Assembly (NCBI GenBank): GCA_021771025.1
Contig: JAETPW010000017.1
Span: 1-43,685, forward strand
Direction of reading: 5' to 3'
Source: Clostridiaceae bacterium
GTDB taxonomy: Bacteria > Bacillota > Clostridia > TANB77 > CAG-508
DNA: 43,685 bases
Part shown: piece after piece, positions 8,004 through 17,900 of the stretch
Layout: each line of letters starts with the position of its first letter
Position numbering within the stretch: position 1 is the first letter of the stretch
The notes under the pieces: model-generated
What the model saw: the letters and a program-made list of their open reading frames with translations, nothing else
Database searches by the model: none
What the model was told of the DNA's origin: nothing
Position numbers and translations under genes: made by a program

Positions 8004-10019
8004 TTAGTTTTCTATTTCGGTAAAGTATTCATTAATACGAATGATTAATTCTTGTTTTACTTCTTCTATGGTCATTCCTTCAACTTGTGCTCCAGCTAGT
8101 GTGATGTGACCTCCACCTCCTAATTTTTCGAGGATGATTTGTACGTTGATGTCTCCTATGGATCTTCCGCTGATGCAGATTTTGTCTCCTAATTTGCCTA
8201 ATACGAAGGATGCTGTTATGTTGCTGATGGTGAGTAATTCGTCTGCTGCTTTGGCACAGATTAGGTTAGCGTCTTTGGCTTTTCGATTGTATAATGCTAT
8301 GGCTATGCTGTCATTAACAATTTCTGCATTTTTGACGATTTCCGCAATGCGATTGAAACTTGGCAAGTCACTTTGGAACCATTTTTTGACACGAATGATG
8401 TCTACTCCACATCTTCGTAAATAGGCTGCTGCTTCGAAGGTTCTTACTCCTGTTTTGAACGTAAAGTTTTTGGTGTCCATCATGATTCCTGCATATAGAC
8501 TTTCTGCTTCTATGGTTCTTAAGTTGATTTTTGTTTCTGCATATTGCAATAGTTCGGTGACTAATTCTGCTGCTGAGGAAGCATATACCTCTTGGAAAGT
8601 AAGTGTTGCGTTTTCGATGTAGTCCGCACTTCTTCGGTGATGGTCTATGATAACTACTTTTTTAGTTTTAGTTAATAGTTCTGGTGCTTCTACGTATGTT
8701 GCTTTATGTGTGTCTACAATGACCAATAGTGTGTTTTCGTCTACGTTTTCTTCGGCTACTTCTTTACTGATTAAAATGTCTTCGTATTCTACTTCTTTAG
8801 CTAATGATTCTTTGAAGTTTTGTAAGGTAGTGGATTGATCACTGGTGACAATATACGCGTTTTTATCTAACTCTTTGGCTAAACGATAAATCCCCATGGC
8901 TGACCCCATGGCGTCAATGTCAGGATTGGTATGCCCCATAATCATGATTTTGTCTGATTCGCGTATCAAGTTTTCTAGCGCATGGGCTACTACTCTGGCT
9001 TTTACTTTGGTTCGCTTTTCTACTTCTTGGGCTCTTCCTCCAAAAAATTTGTAAATTTCATTTTGACGGATGACAGCTTGATCTCCTCCACGCCCTAAAA
9101 CAATGTCCATCGCAGTTTGAGCTGATTTGTATTTTTCTTTGTCGGTTTTTCCTTCATTAGATACAGCTATGCTTAAGGTAAATGGCACATTGGATTTACT
9201 ATTAATTTCTTTGATTTTATCGAGTACACTGAAACGATCTTTCTTGATTTGTTCTAAATAACGTTGTTCAAATAAATACACATAACGGTCACGATCTGAT
9301 TTTAGTAAAATTCCATTTGAATCGTTGGTCCATTCATAAATACATTTATCAATTTCTGCGATTAATTGTGGCTTTTCTTCACTTTCGATCATTTGCATAT
9401 TTTCTTCGTAGTTATCAATCATGATAATTCCTACACAGGATTTTGAGTCATTGTATTCTTTTTGAAGTTTTAAATTTTCAGTAATATCAATAAAATACAA
9501 TATCATGGTATATTCTGATTTTTCACGGTTGGCTTTTTTGGAATTCACAAAACGACCTACAATTTGATAAGTTTTCTTTCCTAAGATAAACTGTCGATGA
9601 ATGCTTTTGTCGTTTGGTTCTTTACGATTAGTAAACTCTGTTTTTAAATCAAGGGTTAATTCATCTAGTTCTTGTTTAATGTCTTGGCTAGCAAATTCTG
9701 AAACAAATTTTGCACTTCGCCAAATAATCGTGCCATTCGTTTCTAAAATGACTAAGGGAAATGGTGAATTAATTAAACTGGTTTTGGCCGCTGAGTCAAC
9801 GGTTATGGTTAAATCTTGTATGGTTTCTGAAATTTCATTCTTTCGTTTACGGTCAGTTAACCCTGCATATACCAATAGAGCTGCAAACAAGGCAAGACTA
9901 GGAATAATCCATCTTGGGTCTTGAATACAAATGGCAATTAATAGCATAAGGATAACAAATAAATAAATTTTAGTTCGCGAAATAAAATGTTCTAACATCT
10001 TTCGATTATTGTTTTGCAT
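8004..10019 (-). CDS. gdpP: Cyclic-di-AMP phosphodiesterase GdpP (DHH family)
   Basis: GdpP hydrolyses c-di-AMP to pApA and so controls potassium, osmotic and cell-wall homeostasis. The 671-residue product has two transmembrane helices (about 14-31 and 37-53) and a PAS-like region (about 80-180). The GGDEF domain is degenerate: GRGGDQA (309-315) is where the signature sits. The DHH domain has GHTNPDIDAMG (362-372), DTHK (436-439) and IDHHRR (458-463), and the DHHA1 domain has GGGGH near the C-terminus. All metal-binding motifs are intact, so it should be active. The ATG at 10019 has AAGGAGAG upstream. A consensus promoter is 27 bp upstream and a GGGGACG hairpin directly follows the stop. Its place before rplI-dnaB matches the Bacillus yybT-rplI-dnaC order, with the pilin-like gene interposed. 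Confidence 0.97.
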   Translation of the reverse strand: MQNNNRKMLEHFISRTKIYLFVILMLLIAICIQDPRWIIPSLALFAALLVYAGLTDRKRKNEISETIQDLTITVDSAAKTSLINSPFPLVILETNGTIIWRSAKFVSEFASQDIKQELDELTLDLKTEFTNRKEPNDKSIHRQFILGKKTYQIVGRFVNSKKANREKSEYTMILYFIDITENLKLQKEYNDSKSCVGIIMIDNYEENMQMIESEEKPQLIAEIDKCIYEWTNDSNGILLKSDRDRYVYLFEQRYLEQIKKDRFSVLDKIKEINSKSNVPFTLSIAVSNEGKTDKEKYKSAQTAMDIVLGRGGDQAVIRQNEIYKFFGGRAQEVEKRTKVKARVVAHALENLIRESDKIMIMGHTNPDIDAMGSAMGIYRLAKELDKNAYIVTSDQSTTLQNFKESLAKEVEYEDILISKEVAEENVDENTLLVIVDTHKATYVEAPELLTKTKKVVIIDHHRRSADYIENATLTFQEVYASSAAELVTELLQYAETKINLRTIEAESLYAGIMMDTKNFTFKTGVRTFEAAAYLRRCGVDIIRVKKWFQSDLPSFNRIAEIVKNAEIVNDSIAIALYNRKAKDANLICAKAADELLTISNITASFVLGKLGDKICISGRSIGDINVQIILEKLGGGGHITLAGAQVEGMTIEEVKQELIIRINEYFTEIEN

Positions 10020-10045
10020 ACAAACTCTCCTTCAACTTCTCTTCT

Positions 10046-10074
10046 ATTTTACTCGGAATTGCCTGTTTTGTCAA
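10046..10074 (-). promoter_or_regulatory. Sigma-A promoter of gdpP
   Basis: Minus-strand TTGACA (10074-10069) and TAAAAT (10051-10046) have a 17-base spacer. The start near 10039 leaves about 20 nt of leader containing the AAGGAGAG site. Confidence 0.85.
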
Positions 10075-10158
10075 GTTTCTTAAGGTCTGATCAGTACAAG
10101 ATTAGGCAAATAAGCACAGATAAGCTAAGTTTATTTTCGTTTTTCTTACTATACCCTA

Positions 10159-10239
10159 CTATTTCGTTACCATCACCCATTGATCATTAAGACAAATTTT
10201 ACGTTCTTCATGAATGATACTTTTGTGTAAAACAGCCAT
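10159..10239 (-). CDS. Possible 26-codon ORF or gene remnant
   Basis: In the 360-bp gap between the gdpP promoter and the next terminator a short frame begins MAVLHKSIIHEERKICLNDQ and ends WVMVTK. Its residue make-up looks protein-like. There is no ribosome binding site, and an in-frame TAG lies two codons upstream. It may be a fragment of a lost gene rather than an expressed peptide. Nothing else in 10075-10350 looks coding. Confidence 0.2.
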   Translation of the reverse strand: MAVLHKSIIHEERKICLNDQWVMVTK

Positions 10240-10358
10240 GCTCTATAACAGTTACTTTATAACAGAAAAAAGTTACCGTTTAGCTTTCTATTTTATCTAA
10301 CCGCCTCAAGGGATTAGATTTACGCTACTTATAAGCATTAGAAATGAACCGTAACAAA

Positions 10359-10391
10359 AAAAATTACCCTGCTCACTAGCAAGGTAATTTT
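10359..10391. terminator. Bidirectional rho-independent terminator
   Basis: Arms AATTACC and GGTAATT extend inward with TGC/GCA and are flanked by A-runs on one side and T-runs on the other, so it works on both strands. It lies beyond the GGGGACG element that follows the 175-aa gene and probably ends that minus-strand transcript. Confidence 0.7.
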
Positions 10392-10431
10392 TTTCTATTT
10401 TCTATCTCTAACTAGACCATTTTCTCGCTAT

Positions 10432-10490
10432 TGAGCCTGTCCCTAAATAGGGTAATTTTACCAAATTTTACCCCGTCCCCAATAAGGGAA
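10432..10490 (-). repeat. GGGGACG repeat family B, divergent copy
   Basis: On the minus strand the element starts directly at the stop codon of the 175-aa gene with CCCTTATTGGGGACGGGG and ends with GGGACAGG. The ends match the two identical copies at 38442 and 40046; the middle differs. A TAGGGTAATTTTACC-like segment replaces the CTGTTTC section. It shares the GGGGACG core with family A. Confidence 0.75.
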
Positions 10491-11018
10491 TTACTCACTA
10501 ACATAATTTTCAACAGTGCCTTCTATCGTTTTTATTTGATAGTCAGTCACTTGTTTTAACTCTTTTGTTGAAGAAAGAGATAACGATAACATTTCTTCTG
10601 GCTGCATACTAGGAATAACAATTTCTAATTCGTCAACTGTGTTTCCTGCTTGATCGATAAGAATGAATTGTAGCAATTTTTCGGGTATGACATCTTGAAT
10701 CGTATTTTTTACTTCAATAAGAAAACGATTTTCTTCTTTTCCTTTGGTTACTTTACCAGAAAAAAATTCATATGATTCGTAAGTTTTGTGCTCTTTCAAT
10801 TTTTCTGTGTTCTTATTTTCTAGAAATTTTTCGTCTTGTTCTAGATAGTCGTTGGGAATAATTGGTGGTGGCTCTTCGAAATTTTCGTTTTGCTGTTTTT
10901 CTTTTTCGGCTTGCTGATTTGGCTGAGCAATGAATAACCAAAAGCTTATTCCACCGATTGTGGTAATAATTATGATTGTCATAATTATCGCTATGATTAT
11001 TTTCTTTTTGTTCTTCAT
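10491..11018 (-). CDS. Membrane-anchored extracellular protein, FxLYD-like, unknown function
   Basis: The 175-residue product has a basic N-terminus and one long hydrophobic helix (about 6-29). A proline- and glutamate-rich linker (NFEEPPPIIPNDY) and a soluble domain follow. The soluble part (about 85-170) alternates beta-like stretches such as NRFLIEVKNTIQ, LLQFILIDQAGNTVDELEI and YQIKTIEGTVENY. This is the pattern of FxLYD/Ig-like extracellular domains. It is probably displayed outside the cell, held by the uncleaved N-terminal helix. The start at 11018 has only a weak GGAT site, and a hairpin precedes it. It is a single gene; its stop touches a GGGGACG element. I cannot assign a function; the surface location is the safest statement. 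Confidence 0.6.
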   Translation of the reverse strand: MKNKKKIIIAIIMTIIIITTIGGISFWLFIAQPNQQAEKEKQQNENFEEPPPIIPNDYLEQDEKFLENKNTEKLKEHKTYESYEFFSGKVTKGKEENRFLIEVKNTIQDVIPEKLLQFILIDQAGNTVDELEIVIPSMQPEEMLSLSLSSTKELKQVTDYQIKTIEGTVENYVSE

Positions 11019-11025
11019 TTTTCTA

Positions 11026-11054
11026 TCCTATGTTAGCTTCAAAAGCCAACATAT
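11026..11054 (-). promoter_or_regulatory. Hairpin and possible eight-codon leader ahead of the 175-aa gene
   Basis: On the minus strand TATGTTGGCTT and AAGCTAACATA form an 11-bp stem with one G-U pair and a three-base loop. The 5' arm contains an ATG behind AAGGGGGA. That frame (MLAFEANI then Gly and a TAG stop) ends 7 bases before the real start codon. It could couple or limit translation of the gene at 10491-11018, or be chance. Confidence 0.35.
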
Positions 11055-11161
11055 CCCCCTTGCCTTAGTATTTAGGTTTTTATTGGATTACCTATAAACC
11101 ATCATTTCTAACTAGGACATTTTTTCTTTTATTTTCTTTGTTCTTGTTTTGATTACCCCTA

Positions 11162-11519
11162 TTTGAATTGCTTTGTGTTTTAATGGCTTTCTGTTTTGAC
11201 TGCTTTCCGTTTTGATTGCTTTTCATTTTAATTGCTTTTCATTTTGATTGCTTTCCGTTTTGATTGCTTTTCATTTTAATTGCTTTCCGTTTTGATTGCT
11301 TTTCATTTTAATTGCTTTTCATTTTGATTGCTTTCCGTTTTGATTGCTTTTCATTTTAATTGCTTTTCATTTTGATTGCTTTCCGTTTTGATTGCTTTCC
11401 GTTTTGATTGCTTTCCGTTTTGATTGCTTTCCGTTTTGATTGCTTTCCGTTTTGATTGCTCCGTTTTGATTGCTCCGTTTTGATTGCTCCGTTTTGATTG
11501 CTCCGTTTTGATTGCTCCG
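11162..11519. repeat. Tandem array: about 18 units of 16 bp followed by 5 units of 14 bp
   Basis: On the plus strand the 16-bp unit is TTTTGATTGCTTTCCG, with variants ending TTTTCA or starting TTTTAATT. From about 11450 the unit loses two bases (TTTTGATTGCTCCG) and repeats five times, nearly perfectly. Neither period is a multiple of three, and the longest frame through it is just repeat translation, so it is non-coding. Variants alternate in higher-order blocks, which suggests growth by slippage. Units abut with no spacers, so it is not a CRISPR. A degenerate half unit follows to about 11550. Confidence 0.9.
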
Positions 11520-11586
11520 TTTTGATTTTCTCCTATTTTGATTGAATCTTGTTTTTACCATTCTGAGCCTGATAAATTGTAGAGTA

Positions 11587-11772
11587 GTGTAAAAAGGGAA
11601 GTTTGACCAATGGTATTAACATTAATTTATACCTGACAGTTCCCTAAGACCCGCATTAGGCTTAAAACCCGATAACTGGCTTCTTTGTAAGGGACCGAAG
11701 GGTTTTAAAAAGACCCCGCTATGGAAGGTTAAATTAATGTTAATACCATTGGTCAAACTTCCCTTTTTACAC
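11587..11772. repeat. 186-bp foldback element with perfect 43-bp terminal inverted repeats
   Basis: The arms 11587-11629 and 11730-11772 are exact reverse complements over 43 bp (starting GTGTAAAAAGGGAAGTTTGA), and pairing continues imperfectly inward. The 100-bp centre has its own structure: a 9-bp stem TTAAAACCC/GGGTTTTAA (11662-11670, 11700-11708) and a small CCTAA/TTAGG hairpin. There is no open reading frame. It may be a MITE-like element, a cruciform-forming site or a very strong structured 3' end beyond the giant gene. The array at 11162-11519 lies 70 bp away. Confidence 0.85.
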
Positions 11773-11863
11773 GGTCACCGATTTTTAGCAAACGGTGAAT
11801 AGTAACGTCTTATTTTATTTGAGTAATGTTTGAAAGAACAAATAATAAGATTTAGAGGAAATT

Positions 11864-11894
11864 GGAGGAAAGAAATAGATTTTATCTTTCCTCC
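11864..11894. terminator. GC-containing hairpin downstream of the giant gene
   Basis: GGAGGAAAG (11864-11872) and CTTTCCTCC (11886-11894) form a perfect 9-bp stem about 95 bp past the giant gene stop. There is no clear T-run on either strand, so factor-independent termination is uncertain. A second small stem, CACCG/CGGTG, occurs near 11775-11796. Confidence 0.35.
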
Positions 11895-11988
11895 GAATTG
11901 CCTACTTTATAGTATTTATTCTATGTGTATTGACTATCAATGAATCAGATTATTGAAATTTCCGTATGGATTATGAATTTTTTTCTCC

Positions 11989-14900
11989 TTATGGATTTGT
12001 ACAAACACCACTACTATTGAAGTAATAGGTTTTTCCATCAATATAGGCAGATGTATCGGTTATCATACTTCCATATGGCCCGTTTCCAAATTGGTTGGCT
12101 GCTTGTCTTAACCAATACCAATTTCCTCCTAACTGAATCCATCCGGTTTGCATCCATCCATTTGCACCTAAGCGGTACCAGTAACATCTTCCTCTTCCTG
12201 CATCATAAATATTTGCCCATTTATCGGTTATTAACGATCCTCTTTCCCAACCTTTATTCTTATAATTTTCGTACCAATCTGTTGGATCAATTGCGTCAGC
12301 TGAGTTAGAAGTCTCTGGAGCTAATTTGACGTAATATCTATATCCTGCCGTATCTTGTCTCCAACCGGTAAACATTTTTCCATCACTTTGGAAGTGGAAA
12401 TAGGTCTTATATTGGCTACGATTTAGGATTGGTAAGTATTGATCTCCTACTGCTTTTACTCCATTACCTGTGTAATAGTAATACGTACCAAATTCTACTC
12501 CATACCATCCTGCTTTATAGGTCTTTGTTGTAAATGTTTTTCCTCCATATTTAATGGTAAGAGTATGTCTTGTTCCACTAGCAATATTAGTATCTGTTGT
12601 ATAAGAAGTTACATACGATTCTCCATTAATTGTTTCACTTGTTCCTGATGTATACGTTACTTTTAATTTGATTCCTTTTTTGTTTAATGCTTCGTCTTCC
12701 ATATATTTTGTTTTAGTTGGTCCACTGACTAAAGTTACATTTGAGATGGATTTACTATCCTGCCATACGGCATATAGAGTAACTGATTTATCGGCTGAAT
12801 ACGTCCCTCCTGCTAAATAAGTAGCTGAGCCAGTAGATGTTGTACTCCATCCTTTAAAGGTATAGCCTGTTCTCGTAGGTACTGTTGTTGATAGTTTTAA
12901 GGGGATACCATCAATTTTGGTTTGCGCTTTTGGTGCTCCTGTTCCTCCATTAGCATTATAAGTAACAGTATAGGTTAATGAACTAGAAAGGTTGACAGTT
13001 GAATTCTGAGTTACTTTAGCATTTAGACGTTTTCCTGTGTCTTGGCATATTCCTTCAGGAACAGTTATTCTTACTTGATTTCCCTGTGTTAATGGTGCAT
13101 CTACTACTAGTTCATAGCTTGAATTACTGATTACATTAAGTTTTTGTTTGGTTGCATTTTTTACTTCAAAGTCATCTAAGGTAATTCCTGTTACTGGTCG
13201 TTCAAAAGTAATGGTATAGGATATAGCTGATTGTTTTACTGAACCATTAATATTGATTTGGTCTGCAATATAATTGTCAGCCACTTCGTCTGCTGTAATT
13301 GCTCGATCATAAACCCTTGCTGTATATACATCTCCATTGAAATATTCCATATTAGGACCTGTATCAGAAGTTGGATTTCCACCTAAAATCATGGTTGTAT
13401 CATGAGCTGATTCCGTAATTGTTCCCACTATACTTTTAGATGCTGATAATTTACCATTAACATATAGATTAATAATAGATCCATCATAAGTTAATGCAAC
13501 TGTATATTGAACTCCAGGTTTTGCCGCAACAGTTGACGTAAGTTTTCGATACTCTCCATCAATATGATACATTCCAGCAATATATCCCTGATTGTTAATC
13601 GTAATGGCTCCTCCTCCTGATTCTACACTACTCATAATATGATTACTTGCTTCATACAAAGAATTATACGAAAAGGTAACTTCCATGGTTTGATACTGAT
13701 TGGTGAAAATACCGAAGTCAACAAATGCTCCTTCTCCCCCAAGGGATACACTATTTTTTCGCCAAATTGCTCCATTAGCTAGCGTAGCATCATTTCTATT
13801 TCCACTTAAATTTTTCCATGTTGTACTTTCACTATTATGTCCTTCCGTGGTATTTCTTACTGCATTTACACTAAGTTGTAATCCATCTGTAGCAATCATG
13901 TTTTCTGTAGTCACAACTGATTTTGTTGGGGTAATTGCTTCTGATCTGGTTACATTTCCACTTGCATCTTTTACGTAGAAGTAATATGGATCGTCTATGC
14001 TATCAATAATTTGCGTTTGTGTTATTTCTGATTTCGTGCTGGTAATTGTTGTCCAACCACTCGATGAAGCAGTTAATTGAGCATCTGTACTAAATTGATA
14101 AGCATTAATTCCAGTACCTGTATCAATTGCTTTTCCCGTTAATAGTCCTTGCACTTTTTTTACTCCATAGTTGGCAAGAATTTCATCATCGGTTAGTCCA
14201 CGGTTATAAATTCTAGCTTGATAAACATTTCCTGCAAACCAACCACCATTTATTTTATCACCAACCGCATTACCACCTATTGCCATAATCGTATTGGATT
14301 GTGGTGGAAGTATAGTTCCTGTTACTGCTTTTGAAACCGCAAGTGTTCCATTGACAAATAATTTTAAGGTGAATCCGTCGTAACTTAGAGAAACAGTATA
14401 TTTCGTATTTGCTGTTGGCTTGATACCTGAGTCTATCGTTACATAAGCATTATTAATATAGTATTGTCCTCTAATGGTACCAGCAGATAAATATATACCT
14501 CCTCCTCCAGTTTCCCAGTTTCCTATTATGTTATGAACACTAGTATTAGAGATAGTAGCTGCAGTAGCATGGAAAGTTATTTCTATCGTTTGTTGTGGTG
14601 AATTTAAAATTCCTAAATTGACAAACTGAGTTGTACCATTCAATGGAAGAGCCTCTGTAGTAAACATTCCTGTTGACCCTTCAATTGTTCCGTCACGATT
14701 GTTGTCACTATAGTCTTCCCATACATTAGTGATTAATTCTTTTTGCGCATTTGGCTTATTTCCTTCTAATTGAACCATTAAACCATCTTGTACAACATTA
14801 CTGTCTTGTCTTTGTACTTGATTAATTACTGGGGCAGCATCTACCCAATGAGCATATAAAGTTATGTCTGATCTAGGAACATACATATTTCCTGATTTTC

Positions 14901-17900
14901 CTACTAAAGTGCCTCCCGTTTTTTCTGTATACCAACCTTCTAATGTATACCCTTCTTTTTTTGGTAGTGGTAAAGTAACAGGGCTTCCATCATAAAGGTA
15001 ACAAGCTTCTAAAGTAGCATCTCCCGCTCCAAAGGTAAATGTAATTGGGTCATTTCTCAAATTGGTGGTACCGCCTGATATTCCAGCAGTTAACATCCAT
15101 CCATCAAAAGTCTTTAACGATTGTATACTTTCCGTTTCTGTCCCTCCATTTGAGTCGAAGTTAATCGTATAATGACTTTCTGGGGCACTAATGGTTATAC
15201 TTGATCCATAATCTTGCTTATATTTTGCTCCTCCTGGATTTACCGTTAGTGTATATTGATTAATCGTCCATTTTGCATATAACGTTTGTGAAGAAGTTGG
15301 CGTATAACTTGCTCCTCCTTTTCCTGCTAATGTGGTTAGGCTAGCTTCTTTATACCAACCCGCAAGAGTATATCCTGTTTTCGTTGGAGTTGGTAAGGTG
15401 ATGGCATTTCCTGATGAGTTATAATTTGCCGTTAAACTTCCATCTCCTGCTCCAAAGGTGTAAGTAGTTGGATTGGTGGTTGTACTACTAATACTTCCTG
15501 ATCCGCTCTTTGTCCAACTGCTAAAGTTTCTGCTAGAGTTGATACTTGATGTAGCAGTTCCCCCATTTGCTTCAAAGGAAACGGTATAAGAACTTGCTGG
15601 TGCTGTTATTGATTTAGTTGTATTGTAGTTTTGTGTGTATTTACTTCCTCCTGGATTTACGGTTAAGGTATAAGAGCTGATTGTCCATTTAGCATATAAA
15701 GTATGACTTGAAGTTGGTGTATAACTTGCCCCTCCTACTCCAGCTAATGTGGTAAATGATGATTCTTTGTACCAACCATTAAACGCATATCCTGCTTTAG
15801 TTGGTGTTGGTAAAGTAATGGCATTTCCTGATCCACTATAATTAGCCGTTAGTGTTGCATTTCCTGCTGCATACGTATAGGTTGTTGGATTAGCCGTAGT
15901 ACTACTAATTGTTCCTGCTCCACTTAATGTCCAACTACTGAAGGTACGTGCTGATGTCATGCTAGAAACAGCATTTCCTCCATTGGCATTAAAGGCTATC
16001 GTATAAGAACTTGCTGGTGCTGTTACTGATTTGGTTGTATTGTAGTTTTGTGAATACGTTGCTCCTCCAGGATTTACCGTTAAGGTATACCCATTGATGG
16101 TCCATTTTGCGTATAAGGTATGGCTGGAAGTTGGTGCATATTTTGCTCCTCCTGCTCCGGCTAATGTGGTTAATGCTGTATCTGTGTACCATCCGTTAAA
16201 GGTGTATCCTGCTTTGGTTGGTGATGGTAATATGATTTGACTTCCTGCTGCACTATAATTAGCAGTTAATGTTCCATTTCCTGCTCCATAGGTATAGGTT
16301 GTTGGATTTGTCGTTGTACTACTTACTTTTCCTGATCCACTTAATGTCCAACTACTGAAAGTACGTGTTGATGTCATATTGGATGCTGCACTTCCTCCAT
16401 TGGAATTAAAGGATATGGTGTAGGTACTTGCTGGTGCTGTTACTGATTTTGTCGTATTGTAGTTTTGTTTGTACGTTGTTCCTCCTGGACTTACGGTTAA
16501 GGTATATTCATTAATGGTCCACTTAGCATACAAGGTTTGACTTGCCGATGGAGTGTATTTTGCTCCTCCTATTCCAGCTAATGTGGTTAATGTTGTTTCT
16601 TTATACCAACCATTAAAGGTATATCCTGTTTTTGTTGGTGTTGGTAAGGTAATCTGATTTCCGGCATTACTATAGTTTGCTGTTAATGTTCCATTACCTG
16701 CTCCATACATATAGGTAGTAGGGTTAGTCGTCGTACTGCTGATTTTTCCTGATCCACTTAACGACCAACTACTAAAGTTACGGGTCGATGTCATACTCGA
16801 TACAGAGGATCCTCCATTGGAGTTAAAGGAAACGGTATACGAACTTGCTGGTGCTGATACTGATTTTGTGGTGTTGTAGTCTTGTTTATACGTAATTCCT
16901 CCTGGATTTACGGTTAAGGTATATTGTCCTGTTGTCCATTTCGCATATAAGGTTCTGTCGGCTGTAGCAAAATAGTTGCTTCCTCCTTGCCCTGCGATTG
17001 TACTTAAGCTAGAGTCAGTATACCATCCATCAAATGAATATCCTGATTTAGTTGGAATTGGTAGAACAATCGCATCTGCTTGTGCTTCATAGGTAGCAGT
17101 CAATGTTCCATTTCCTGCACCAAAGGTGTACATCACAGGGTTAGTTGATGGTGATCCCATACTTCCTGCTCCAGATAATGTCCAAAATCTAAATTGCCTG
17201 TTAGCTTTCATGCTGGCTACCGTACTTCCTCCATTGGAATTGAAGGAAATGGTATATTCGCTGGTAGCTGCTGGAATAGGAGTAGTTGTTCCATAATCCC
17301 CCGAGTAGAAACTTCCATCTGGCTCAGTTCTTACCGTATAACGATTAATCGTCCATCTTGCGTATAAGGTATGAGTAGAAGTTGGTGAATAACTTGCTCC
17401 ACCTGCTCCAGCTAACGTGGTTAAGCCAGAGTCTTTATACCATCCATTAAAGGTATATCCTGTTTTGGTTGGTGTTGGTAAGGTAATGGCTTCTCCTGCT
17501 GTTTCATAGTTTGCTGTCAAAGTTCCATTTCCAACGCCAAAGGTGTACATGACTGGATTAGTTGAGGTTGATCCTACGGTTCCTGCTCCAGATAATGTCC
17601 AATTTTTGAATGCACGATTAGCTGTTTTACTAACGACTATGCTTCCTCCATTTGAATTAAAGGAAACTTGATAACTTTGACTTGGTGCAGTAATTGGAAT
17701 TGTACTCATATACGCTCCTGTATACGTTTTTCCTTCTGGTTCTGCACGTACACTATACTCATTTGCTGTCCAATGAGCATAAAGCGTTTTGGCTACGGTT
17801 GGGATATAGGTTGCTCCTGCATTTCCTATTTTGTTTCCTCCTGTTGCTGCATCATACCATCCTTCTAAGGTATATCCTGATCTTGTGGCAGTAGGTAAAG

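Noticed and set aside
11162..11519. Possible CRISPR array
   Set aside because: Units of 14-16 bp abut directly with no spacers, and no cas genes are present.
11367..11561. 64-codon minus-strand ORF rich in SNQNGKQSKR-type repeats
   Set aside because: It is only the translation of the 16/14-bp tandem array. The periods are not multiples of three and there is no ribosome binding site.
12051..12648. Cysteine- and histidine-containing plus-strand ORFs across the end of the giant gene
   Set aside because: They are antisense shadows of the Trp/Tyr/Gly-rich wall-binding repeats, with no start signals.
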